Source: JAXGXJ01 sp040772905
GTDB taxonomy: Bacteria; Actinomycetota; Thermoleophilia; RBG-16-64-13
Direction of reading: 5' to 3'
DNA: 64,000 nt
NCBI GenBank assembly: GCA_040772905.1
Contig: JAXGXJ010000007.1
Location: 186,001 to 250,000, forward strand
Position numbers and translations under genes: made by a program. The notes beneath the pieces were generated by a model. The model saw only the letters and a list, made by a program, of their open reading frames with translations, did not search any database and had not been told where the DNA came from. Below are positions 26,285-34,255 of the stretch, one piece after another (position 1 is the first letter of the stretch; each line of letters starts with the position of its first letter).

Positions 26285-27250
26285 ATGCAGGCCACGGTCA
26301 TCTTCAACCCTGCATCGGGGCGCAGCCGCGGAGGAGGCACGGCCCACGCGGTCGAGCGGGCGTTGCTGCGCCATGGATTGCAGGTGGAGATGCTGGCCAC
26401 CACAGGCCCCCGAGACGCCGGGCGCCTGGCCGAGGAGACGGGACCTCAGACCGATGTGGTCGTCGCTGTGGGAGGCGACGGCACCATAAACGAGATAGCG
26501 AACGGACTCGCCCAGCGGGCCGCGCGCGAGCGCGCGACCGGGCGACCGTGGCGACCGCTGCTCGGCATCGTGCCGGCGGGCACGGTGAACGTCCTGGCGC
26601 TGGAGTTGGGCATCCCTTTTCAAGTGGAAAAAGCCTGCCGGGTCATCGCCGCCGGACACACGCTGTCGCTCGACTTGGGCAAGGTGAACGACCGGCGCTT
26701 CACGCTGATGATGGGGGTGGGCATCGACGCCCTCACCATACGCAACCTCGATCTCGAGGCCAAGCGGCGGTTCCGCGAGTGGGCGTTCGTCAGCACCGGC
26801 CTGAAGACCGGCTTCGCCGCGTCACCCGCCCAGTTCTTGGTGCGGGCGGACGGCACCGAATACCGCACTACCTTCTTCGTCGCCAGCAACACGCATTACT
26901 ACGGAGGCCGCTTCGGAGTGACCCCGAAAGCCGATCCCACCGATGGCATGCTCGATCTGATGATCTTCCAAGGAACCACGCGCTCCAGCTTGGCCGTCTT
27001 CTGGCTGGAAGTGCCCACGGCACTGCACCTGCAGAACCACAACGCTGTGTTTCTGCGCACGCAGAGGGCCGAGTTGCTGCCGCTGTCAGAGAACCAGGCG
27101 GTGTGGTTCCAGACCGACGGCGAGTTGGCGGGACATCTGCCTGCCACCGTGGAGATAGAGCCTCACGCGCTCGATGTACTCGTCCCAGCCCGCGGACGCG
27201 GAAGACGATCGTGGTACGGAAGCGCGTCTACTTCGGCAAGTGATCGATAG
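26285..27250 (+). CDS. YegS/DagK-family lipid kinase
   Basis: A 321-residue protein. FNPASGRSRGGG (about residues 6-17) and VVVAVGGDGTINEIANGLA are the nucleotide-binding motifs, and LLGIVPAGTVNVLALELGIP is the GTxND-like motif. FVASNTHYYGGRFGVTPKADPTDG marks the C-terminal lipid-kinase domain. These enzymes phosphorylate diacylglycerol or similar lipids. The start ATG 26285 lies one base after the previous stop. GTVN in place of GTGND is a moderate deviation of the kinase loop. Confidence 0.9.
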   Translation: MQATVIFNPASGRSRGGGTAHAVERALLRHGLQVEMLATTGPRDAGRLAEETGPQTDVVVAVGGDGTINEIANGLAQRAARERATGRPWRPLLGIVPAGTVNVLALELGIPFQVEKACRVIAAGHTLSLDLGKVNDRRFTLMMGVGIDALTIRNLDLEAKRRFREWAFVSTGLKTGFAASPAQFLVRADGTEYRTTFFVASNTHYYGGRFGVTPKADPTDGMLDLMIFQGTTRSSLAVFWLEVPTALHLQNHNAVFLRTQRAELLPLSENQAVWFQTDGELAGHLPATVEIEPHALDVLVPARGRGRRSWYGSASTSASDR

Positions 27251-27266
27251 ACGAGGAGTCAAGCCC

Positions 27267-27980
27267 ATGCGAGTACCGAGTGTGCGTGCAGTTGAAGCGA
27301 CGAGAGCAAGAGGCCGCTCGAGCCTCACCCTGATGGCGAGCACGGTCGTCCTGTTGGTCCTGGCGATGCTGTGGGCCGGTGGATGCGCGGACGACGATGC
27401 GACCACCACCAGCGTGACATCGTCCAGCATCAGTGCCTCGCCCGGCAGCGACGGCGCATCCACCTCGGCCGAGACTGATGACGCCCTGGCGGCGGGCGAT
27501 GGCGCCCTGCTGGAGGGCGCTTCCGGCGAACAGCGCTTCGTGGTCGGGGGACAGAGCGCGGAAGACTATGAGAGCGCCGTCCCCTCGTTGGAAGAACAGG
27601 TAGCGGCCGACCCCCAGAACACCGACCTGCTGCTCGATCTCGCGGTCGCCTACTACAATCTCAACCGTTTCGAAGAGGCTGCGGCCACCTACGAGAAGCT
27701 TCTGGCCCTCGCTGATGACGCCTTCACCCGCAACAACTACGGCAACGTACTGCGCGACTGGGGCAAGACCGAAGAAGCCAAGGCCGCCTACCTTCAGGCA
27801 ATCGCCACCGATGAGAGGCTCATCACCCCTTACCTCAACCTCGTCAGCCTCTGTGTCAAAGATGGCGACATCGCCACCGCAAAGGCCGCGGTCGAGCGGG
27901 GCGTGGCGGCAACCCAGGGAGAGGACAAGACCAAGTTGGAGGGACTCTTGACCCAACTCGATGACTTGGCCAAGAAGTAG
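27267..27980 (+). CDS. TPR-repeat lipoprotein
   Basis: A 237-residue protein starting at ATG 27267 with GAGGAG upstream. A signal sequence ends in the lipobox LWAGGC (about residues 33-38), then a Thr/Ser/Asp-rich linker of about 60 residues. After that come tetratricopeptide repeats (TDLLLDLAVAYYNLNRFEEAAATYEKLL, then FTRNNYGNVLRDWGKTEEAKAAYLQAI, and one more). It is exported and lipid-anchored, presumably a scaffold. The next gene encodes a membrane protein with the same repeat arrangement, so the pair arose by duplication. No function can be named. Confidence 0.85.
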   Translation: MRVPSVRAVEATRARGRSSLTLMASTVVLLVLAMLWAGGCADDDATTTSVTSSSISASPGSDGASTSAETDDALAAGDGALLEGASGEQRFVVGGQSAEDYESAVPSLEEQVAADPQNTDLLLDLAVAYYNLNRFEEAAATYEKLLALADDAFTRNNYGNVLRDWGKTEEAKAAYLQAIATDERLITPYLNLVSLCVKDGDIATAKAAVERGVAATQGEDKTKLEGLLTQLDDLAKK

Positions 27981-27993
27981 AGATCCACTCGGG

Positions 27994-28692
27994 ATGCCAC
28001 AGAACGACCGCCAGGCACGCCACACCGCACGCCGCGGGAGAGTCCCGCAGATGCTGGCAGTGATCGTCGTGGCCGCCGTGCTGGTGGTGGCGGGAAGTCT
28101 TATGGCGCACTGGATGGCTGACGACGCTGAAGACGGCGGAGCGGACGGCATCCGGGTCCTTCCCGGCGCCGACACCAAGGCCGGCCCGGACCTCGATCCG
28201 TCCGGAGACTCCGGAGACCAAGATGCACCGATCTCACCGGCGGTCATGCCTGCGGAGGAGCGCATCGCACCCGACAGCGCAGACTGGCAAGAACTCCTGC
28301 CCCGTCTGCAGCAGGCGGCGCGAGCCGACCCCACCGACCGCAACGCGCAGCGCAAACTGGCCCTCGCCTACTACAACCTAGGTCGCCTTAGCGAGGCGCT
28401 GGCCATCTACGAGGCACTGTTGGAGGCGGAGGAGGACCCCGTACTGCGAAACCGTCTCGGCAACACGTTGCGCGACATGGGCGACACCGGAGGCGCCGAA
28501 GACGCGTACCGCCAGGCCATCGCCGAGGACCCCGCCCTCGCGCCCCCTTACCTCAACTTGGCCGAACTCCTATGGCGGCAAGACCGGACCGGTGAGGCCC
28601 TCGCCATCATCGACCGCGGAATCGCGGCCGTGCCTGAAGAGCAGCGCGCCGCCCGGCGGAGGCGGCGCGCCCTCCTTTCTGACAGCCGCTGA
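27994..28692 (+). CDS. TPR-repeat membrane protein, paralogue of the preceding gene
   Basis: A 232-residue protein. A basic N-terminus precedes one membrane segment (about residues 19-37, MLAVIVVAAVLVVAGSL). An acidic linker follows and then TPR repeats (NAQRKLALAYYNLGRLSEALAIYEALL; LRNRLGNTLRDMGDTGGAEDAYRQAI; APPYLNLAELL). These align block by block with the repeats of the lipoprotein 13 bases upstream. Unlike that protein it keeps an uncleaved anchor. Convergent with livM, with a strong hairpin between. Confidence 0.82.
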   Translation: MPQNDRQARHTARRGRVPQMLAVIVVAAVLVVAGSLMAHWMADDAEDGGADGIRVLPGADTKAGPDLDPSGDSGDQDAPISPAVMPAEERIAPDSADWQELLPRLQQAARADPTDRNAQRKLALAYYNLGRLSEALAIYEALLEAEEDPVLRNRLGNTLRDMGDTGGAEDAYRQAIAEDPALAPPYLNLAELLWRQDRTGEALAIIDRGIAAVPEEQRAARRRRRALLSDSR

Positions 28693-28736
28693 TCTGTCCA
28701 CCGCGCGGGCAGCGAGACCGAGGAGGTCCTGCAGCA

Positions 28737-28770
28737 TGAAAGAAGCCCCGCCGCAGCGGGGCTTCTTTCA
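28737..28770. terminator. Bidirectional terminator between TPR gene and livM
   Basis: Perfect 15-base stem with a four-base loop (GC-rich core, A/T-rich base of the stem giving T-runs in both directions). It lies between two convergent genes and so can end transcription from either side. Confidence 0.9.
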
Positions 28771-28815
28771 TGAGCGTATCCACACGACCGGCCCGGCCGG
28801 TCGCCCATCCGGGAC

Positions 28816-29865
28816 CTAGCTGACCGGCATCTCGGTCTGCGTCGTCACCGCCTCAGGCGAACGCGGCGGCTTGCTCCGGAACAGACCGGGCACCTTGGTC
28901 ACCAGGCCCATGATCCCACCGGGCATGAAGCGCATGACCAGGATGATCAGCAGACCGGACACGATGGGATGGTATCCACCGAAGTAGATGTCGCCGTACG
29001 CGAACAGAGCGCTACAGATGACCGCTCCAATTGCCGGCCCAAGGATGGTACCGGTACCACCGAGCACCACCATGAGGATGGGATAGAACAGCCAGTTGGT
29101 GTTGAACACGCTGGCCGGCTCCAGGTGGAACAGGTAGTAGCCGTAGATGCTGCCCGCGATGCCGGCCAGGCCGGCGCCGATCATGAAGGAGATGATCTTG
29201 TACTTCAGCACGTTGATGCCGTGCGAAGCCGCGGAGATGTCGTCCTCACGGATGGCCTTCAAGGCCAGACCGAAACGCGACCGCGTAATGAGGAACACCG
29301 CGAGCGTGGCCAAGACGGCGCACAGAAGCGCCACCCAGTAGTAGATGCGCATGCTGCTGAACTTGCTGGCATCCAGGTAGATGCCGTTCGCGCCGCCGGT
29401 GATGTCGCCGCCCTTCACGAACAGCACGTTCACGATGGACGCCAGCCCCAAGGTACCGAAGGCGAAGTAGTCGCCGCGCAACCGAGCCAGCAACGGGATA
29501 CCGATGAGTAGCGCCAGCAGAGCGGGCGCGACCCCCGCCACGATCATCAACGTGAAGTCGAAGAAGAAGTACAGACCGATGCCGTTCAGCCACAATCCAG
29601 CCATGGTGTAGGAACCGAGGCCGAAGAAGGCGTGCTGGCCCAGACTGATCTGGCCTGTGTAGCCCGCTACCAGGTTCCAGCCCTGCGCCATGGTGAGGTA
29701 TACACAGGTGATGAAGATGTAGTAGCCAAGATAGGACACGTCCACGTCGAGCCAGTACGGCAGCGTGCCGAAAATCACCAAGATCACGATGATCACGGCC
29801 AACTGGACAAGACCCTTCGTTCCCATCCGCTCAGACAACTGTTTCAGGTTCATATTGAGTGCCAT
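28816..29865 (-). CDS. livM: Branched-chain amino acid-type ABC transporter permease LivM
   Basis: A 349-residue permease with about ten membrane segments and the LivM signatures GYTGQISLGQHAFFGLGSYTMA and FGLALKAIREDDISAASHGIN (the cytoplasmic EAA-like loop that contacts the ATPase). It forms the membrane channel with LivH. The gene is last in the livG-livF-livH-livM run on the minus strand. Cargo is set by the binding proteins, of which four are encoded on the opposite strand. Confidence 0.93.
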   Translation of the reverse strand: MALNMNLKQLSERMGTKGLVQLAVIIVILVIFGTLPYWLDVDVSYLGYYIFITCVYLTMAQGWNLVAGYTGQISLGQHAFFGLGSYTMAGLWLNGIGLYFFFDFTLMIVAGVAPALLALLIGIPLLARLRGDYFAFGTLGLASIVNVLFVKGGDITGGANGIYLDASKFSSMRIYYWVALLCAVLATLAVFLITRSRFGLALKAIREDDISAASHGINVLKYKIISFMIGAGLAGIAGSIYGYYLFHLEPASVFNTNWLFYPILMVVLGGTGTILGPAIGAVICSALFAYGDIYFGGYHPIVSGLLIILVMRFMPGGIMGLVTKVPGLFRSKPPRSPEAVTTQTEMPVS

Positions 29866-29888
29866 CTCTTCCCTGAGTCTTTATCAGG

Positions 29889-30770
29889 TCAAACTTTTTT
29901 GACCCCTGCCCGTCTGCCGAACAGACCGTTGGGCAGGAAGATGAGCACGAGGACGAACACAGCGTACGAGATGGCGTCTGCCCATCCCGCACCGATGTAG
30001 TAGGCCCCCAAGCTTTCGATAAGGCCCAGGAGCAGGCCTGCGGACAACCCTCCCCACACGTTCCCGATACCACCAAGGGCGAGGGCGACAAGCGCTTTGA
30101 GCGCGAACTGGAACCCGTAGTTCGGGTCGAAGGAGTACACGGAGGCCATGACCACGCCGGCCGTGCCCGCCAAGCCGATACCGATGGCGAACGCCACCGC
30201 CATGACGAAGTTCGAGCTGATGCCGAGCAGTGTGACGGCCTGCATGTCTTCAGATGCCGCCCTCACGGCGGTCCCGACTCTCGTGTTCTTCAAGAAGTAG
30301 TAGACGACGAAGGCAGCCGCGAGAGCGATCACGAGTGCCATGAGGCGGACGAAGGAGATGTTGATCTCGCCGATCCTGATGGTGAAGCTCGCGTATGACG
30401 TGGCTACGAAGCGCGGGTTCGCGGTCCATACCTGGAGCATGGCGTTGTCCACCATGTACATGAGACCCACCGCAAGCAGCAGGGAGACGTTCTTGTCCTC
30501 GATGGCCGCGGCTTCCTTGAAGAGGGTGTAGAACATCCCCAGACCCACCAAGAACGCCACCGGCACTGTGATGATGATGGCCAGATAGGGGTCGATACCG
30601 GCAAGTGTGAACAGCCAATAGGTGAGATATGCGAAGAGGACGATCATCGAACCCTGGGCCAGGAACAGCACCCGCATGGTCCCGAAGATGAGGCTGAGGC
30701 CGATGGCGGCGATACCGTACATCGTCCCGAAGAGGATCCCGTTGATGATCACCTGCAGGAGGATGCTCAT
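29889..30770 (-). CDS. livH: Branched-chain amino acid-type ABC transporter permease LivH
   Basis: A 293-residue permease with about eight membrane segments. It begins LLQVIINGILFGTMYGIAAIGLSLIFG in typical LivH form. The cytoplasmic loop RVGTAVRAASEDMQAVTLLGIS and the GGIGNVWGGLSAGLLLGL block fit the family. Its start overlaps the livF stop by four bases. It pairs with LivM in one transporter. Confidence 0.94.
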   Translation of the reverse strand: MSILLQVIINGILFGTMYGIAAIGLSLIFGTMRVLFLAQGSMIVLFAYLTYWLFTLAGIDPYLAIIITVPVAFLVGLGMFYTLFKEAAAIEDKNVSLLLAVGLMYMVDNAMLQVWTANPRFVATSYASFTIRIGEINISFVRLMALVIALAAAFVVYYFLKNTRVGTAVRAASEDMQAVTLLGISSNFVMAVAFAIGIGLAGTAGVVMASVYSFDPNYGFQFALKALVALALGGIGNVWGGLSAGLLLGLIESLGAYYIGAGWADAISYAVFVLVLIFLPNGLFGRRAGVKKV

Positions 30771-31516
30771 AGCTCACCACTCTCCATCGCCCGGATTGCC
30801 CGTGCGCCCAGGTACGCCTTGCGCACGTCTTCGTTGGCAAGCAGTTCTGCGCCCGTGCCCTCCATGATGATGTGGCCTGTCTTCATGACGTAGGCCTTGC
30901 TACAGACCTTGAGCGCCATGTTGATGTTCTGCTCCACCAGGAGGACCGTGGTGCCCTGCTGATGCAGAGCCACGATCAGATCGAAGATCGTGCGGGTGAG
31001 GATGGGGCTGAGCCCCAGCGAGGCTTCATCGATCATGACCAGTTTGGGCTGCGCCATGACAGCGCGCCCGATGGCCAGCATCTGCTGCTCACCACCGCTC
31101 AGCAGGCCGGCTTTGCCGTTTGCTCTTTCCTTGAGCACAGGAAACAAGCCGTACACCCGCTCCAGAGAGTCCTTGAAGTTGGCCCTGGCCTTGGGAAGAT
31201 AGGCCCCCAGGCGCAAGTTGTCGTAGATGGTCAGTTGCTGAAACAGTCGCCGGCCCTCGGGCACCTGGACGATGCCCAGGTCCACACGAGCTTTGGTGCT
31301 CATCCGACCCAAGCTCTTCCCCTCGAAGATGATCTCCCCGTGGTTGGGATGCAGGAGTCCAGAGATGGCCTTGAGGAGGGTGCTCTTGCCGGCGCCGTTG
31401 ATGCCCACCAGGGCGACGATGGTGCCCTCTTCGACAGTGAGTGACACGTCCCAGAGGGCGTGAACGTCTCCGTACGAGACGCCCAGATCCTTGACCTCAA
31501 GTAATGGGTTCGCCAA
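30767..31516 (-). CDS. livF: ABC transporter ATP-binding protein LivF
   Basis: A 249-residue ATPase. Walker A is GINGAGKST (about residues 38-46), the signature is LLSGGEQQMLAIGRA, Walker B is LVMIDEASLGL and the switch histidine-equivalent region is LLVEQNINMAL. QVPEGRRLF is the LivF-type Q-loop region. The gene overlaps livG by 20 bases. It hydrolyses ATP with LivG to drive uptake. Confidence 0.95.
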   Translation of the reverse strand: MANPLLEVKDLGVSYGDVHALWDVSLTVEEGTIVALVGINGAGKSTLLKAISGLLHPNHGEIIFEGKSLGRMSTKARVDLGIVQVPEGRRLFQQLTIYDNLRLGAYLPKARANFKDSLERVYGLFPVLKERANGKAGLLSGGEQQMLAIGRAVMAQPKLVMIDEASLGLSPILTRTIFDLIVALHQQGTTVLLVEQNINMALKVCSKAYVMKTGHIIMEGTGAELLANEDVRKAYLGARAIRAMESGEL

Positions 31517-32231
31517 GGTACGCCTCGATCACTAGGGGGTTACACGCTACTTCGTCCGGACAGGCGTCCGCGATCTTGGCGCCGTAGTCGAGCACGCCTA
31601 CACGATCGCAGAAGTCCAGCACGGCATCTACCTTGTGCTCGATCCAGAGGATCGAGAATTTTCGCTCTTCTTTGGTCGCCCTGATGACCGTGAAGAGATT
31701 GTCGATCTCGGTGGCGGTCAGACCGGCCATGGGTTCGTCGAGGAGGATGAGGCCCGGCATGGACGCCAGACCCATGGCGATCTCCAGCAGACGACGGTCG
31801 GACAGAGTCAGGTGAGCAGCCATCACATCGCGCTTGTGGGTCAACTCCACCAGTTCGAGCGCCTCGAGGGTACGCTCCTTGGCACTCCTCTCATGGCTCC
31901 CGCCGTACACGGCCGCGGTCATGACGTTGTCGTACACCGACATCTTGAGGAACGCGCGCACGAGCTGATAGGTGCGGGCGATGCCCAGATGACAGATCTT
32001 GTGCGGAGCAAGACCGGCGATCTCTTTTTCACGGTACTTGATGCTACCGCTGTCCACTTTGTAGATGGACGTGATGAGATTGAACACGGTGGTCTTGCCC
32101 GCGCCGTTGGGTCCGATCAGCCCGACGATCTCTTCTTCGTGCACCACGAAATCGAGGTCCACGATGACCTTCAGGCCGCCGAAGCGCTTGTTGACCTTGT
32201 CCAGAACGAGGAGGGGATCCCCAGCTGCCAT
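31497..32231 (-). CDS. livG: ABC transporter ATP-binding protein LivG with variant signature motif
   Basis: A 244-residue ATPase starting at ATG 32229-32231 after an AAGGAGG ribosome binding site. Walker A is GPNGAGKTT, Walker B LILLDEPMAGL, and the switch LWIEHKVDAV ends in the normal LivG form. The ABC signature is unusual: where LSGGQ or LSYGQ is expected, the sequence reads LTLSDRRLLEIAMGLA. Only part of the motif is kept. Variants of this kind exist among LivG proteins, and LivF has a canonical signature that could serve one of the two ATP sites. First gene of the liv operon. Confidence 0.93.
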   Translation of the reverse strand: MAAGDPLLVLDKVNKRFGGLKVIVDLDFVVHEEEIVGLIGPNGAGKTTVFNLITSIYKVDSGSIKYREKEIAGLAPHKICHLGIARTYQLVRAFLKMSVYDNVMTAAVYGGSHERSAKERTLEALELVELTHKRDVMAAHLTLSDRRLLEIAMGLASMPGLILLDEPMAGLTATEIDNLFTVIRATKEERKFSILWIEHKVDAVLDFCDRVGVLDYGAKIADACPDEVACNPLVIEAYLGEPIT

Positions 32232-32610
32232 GATCCTAACCTCCTTGAGCCAATGAGACCGGACGAGGCTGGCCGACGACCGATGCCGGCCCGAGCGGTC
32301 CGCCCTCGCACCGGTGAACCAGTGTAAGCAATTAGCCCCCTTCCCTTGCAGCAACGGTCGCGACGGACCGCCGCTCCGTTACGAACGCCCGGCTCAAAGT
32401 ATCAAGCGTATGGGCCTTTGTCTAGGCATGCACGTGGGGAAACATAACCACGGTTCGCCAACCGAGAAGCCGGGGCTCCTCGTGCGGTATCATGGAGCCA
32501 GACAGGGGGGGTCAGCGGACAGGAGGGGAAGTGTATGGCGTGACCACACTCTGTTGGACCCGAGTCGCATCGACTCAGATTTCCATTTCTCAATCTCTTG
32601 GGAGGTTCAT
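32232..32610. promoter_or_regulatory. Divergent control region between livG and the first binding-protein gene
   Basis: No gene is seen in these 379 bases. They must carry the promoters for the liv operon (minus) and for the binding protein (plus). A run of seven Gs at about 32505-32511 is followed by TATGGCGTGACC at 32534-32545, an element repeated in the leaders of the other binding-protein genes. A small hairpin (GAGTCG-CAT-CGACTC) lies at about 32562-32577, ahead of the GGGAGG ribosome binding site. Confidence 0.55.
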
Positions 32611-33900
32611 GTGAGAGGCAAGAGATCTTTTGCCGTCGTCCTTATGCTGCTTGTCATCGCGCTACTGTCGATGGTGGCCCTCTCGGCGTGCGGCGGCGAT
32701 GAAGCCACCGAGACGACCGCGGCTCCTACCGACACCACCGGGGGCGGCAGCGACACTACGGCGGCACCTGCCGGCGACTTCAAAGGCGAGGTCGTCCTGG
32801 GCGCCCTGGCGTCCATGACCGGTCAGAACGCCATGACCGGCGCCGAGATGAAGTGGGCCTATGAGCGGGCCGTCAAGGACATCAACGCCAAGGGCGGCGT
32901 CAAGATGCCCGACGGCAACTACGAGCTGAAGATCCAGTTCGTGGACGACAAGACCGACGCCACCGAAGGTGCGGCGGGCGCCGAGAAGCTCATCAAGCAG
33001 CAGAACATCAAGCTCATCCTCAGCACCAACATCACCCCCATCAACCTGGCGGCCGGCATCGTGGCCGAGAAGTACCAGGCCTACTACCAGATAGCCACCA
33101 GCTGGACCGATTACATCGAGGCCCAAAACTTCAAGTGGGTGTCGGACATGTTCTTCACCCCGCAGGCGGCCACCGAGATCCCGTTCAACGTGGCCAACCT
33201 CATGCCCGAGGCCGACCGCCCGCAGAACTGGTGCATGCTGACCGAGGACAACACCGACGGTGAGGGTATGGCGACGGGCGCTGTCGCGGTCTCCAAAGCC
33301 TTCGGCTACAAAGAAGCCATGGTCGAGCGTTACACGCCGGGCACCAAGGACTTCTCCTCCATCATCCTGAAACTCAAGCAGAACAACATCGATGCGCTTA
33401 TCACCCTCATCGGTTCGGCCGACGCCATCACCTTCATGAAGCAGATGAAGGAGCAGAACTACTCGCCCAAACTGCTGTTCGGGTGGAAGGGCTTCTGGCC
33501 CACCGAGTTCAGCACCTCCCTGGGCGCGGATGCCAACGGCGCCGGTCACGACGGCTTCTGGTCCGAGAACAACGGCGCCCCGGGTTCCGCTGAGTTGGGC
33601 CAGGCCTTCAAAGACGAGCACAACGGCCTCGACTCCGTGAGCATCGGTCTCTCCTACGCCAACGTGCAGGTCATGGTGCAGGCCATCGAGAAGGCCGGCT
33701 CCACCGATCCCACGGCTGTCCGTGACGAGGTCTTCGGCGGTACCTTCACCGGCACCACCATGGGCGACGTCACCTTCAGCGAGAAGGGCATCTGCAATAC
33801 CGTCCCCTACGGTCTGTGGTGGAAAGACGGCAAGCGCATCCAGTACTGGCCCGATGCCGGCAACACCATCGAGTGGTTCGTGCCCTGGGATCAGAGGTGA
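32611..33900 (+). CDS. ABC transporter substrate-binding lipoprotein 1 (LivK-like)
   Basis: A 429-residue protein that starts at GTG 32611 with GGGAGG upstream. Its signal sequence ends in the lipobox LSAC, followed by a Thr/Ala/Pro linker with fewer regular repeats than its paralogues. The periplasmic-binding fold begins about residue 52 with GEVVLGALASMTGQNAMTG, typical of the type 1 amide/branched-chain amino acid family. Sequences such as YTPGTKDFSSIILKLKQNNID and FGWKGFWPTEF recur in all four copies. From about residue 52 to the end it is nearly identical to copy 2 (I count about 15 differences in roughly 377 residues). The ligand is unknown. Confidence 0.93.
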   Translation: MRGKRSFAVVLMLLVIALLSMVALSACGGDEATETTAAPTDTTGGGSDTTAAPAGDFKGEVVLGALASMTGQNAMTGAEMKWAYERAVKDINAKGGVKMPDGNYELKIQFVDDKTDATEGAAGAEKLIKQQNIKLILSTNITPINLAAGIVAEKYQAYYQIATSWTDYIEAQNFKWVSDMFFTPQAATEIPFNVANLMPEADRPQNWCMLTEDNTDGEGMATGAVAVSKAFGYKEAMVERYTPGTKDFSSIILKLKQNNIDALITLIGSADAITFMKQMKEQNYSPKLLFGWKGFWPTEFSTSLGADANGAGHDGFWSENNGAPGSAELGQAFKDEHNGLDSVSIGLSYANVQVMVQAIEKAGSTDPTAVRDEVFGGTFTGTTMGDVTFSEKGICNTVPYGLWWKDGKRIQYWPDAGNTIEWFVPWDQR

Positions 33901-33962
33901 CGACCCTCTAGTCAGCCGCGGGTCTGCGTGTAGTCTTCAGACCCCGTGAACCGGGACGCATC

Positions 33963-34000
33963 CGACGCCCTCCCCCTCTCCCACGAGGGGGAGGGCGTCG
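33963..34000 (+). terminator. Terminator after binding protein 1
   Basis: Perfect 16-base GC-rich stem with a six-base loop, 62 bases after the stop. A short pyrimidine tract (CTCTTC) follows. The stem contains the CCCTCCCCCTC / GAGGGGGAGGG pair that also recurs, in variant form, after the next two copies. Confidence 0.8.
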
Positions 34001-34255
34001 CTCTTCACGTGCAACATAGATGCGCATAGACAGTGGCCCGGAATGCATATTTCGATTCTCGTTTGCCGCTGCGCCCCGTGAGGTACATACTGTACATGTC
34101 ACGGGGGGCGTCACGAGCTCAGCTTCAGCTGGCAGTCTCTCCCCTTCGCGACAGAGTCAGGCCGTCTGAGGGGGTTCTATGGGGGTGAGCTTGTACGACT
34201 CGACTGAATCGTGTGACAGATCCGTCTGCAACATCCATCCGTGAGGGGGAACAAC
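34001..34255 (+). promoter_or_regulatory. Leader region of binding protein 2
   Basis: With the preceding terminator, this makes a 355-base gap between copies 1 and 2 without a gene. It contains a G-run followed by TCTATGGGGGTGAGC (about 34168-34190), the counterpart of the element before the other copies. The ribosome binding site GAGGGGG precedes ATG 34256. The rest shows nothing I can name. Confidence 0.5.
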
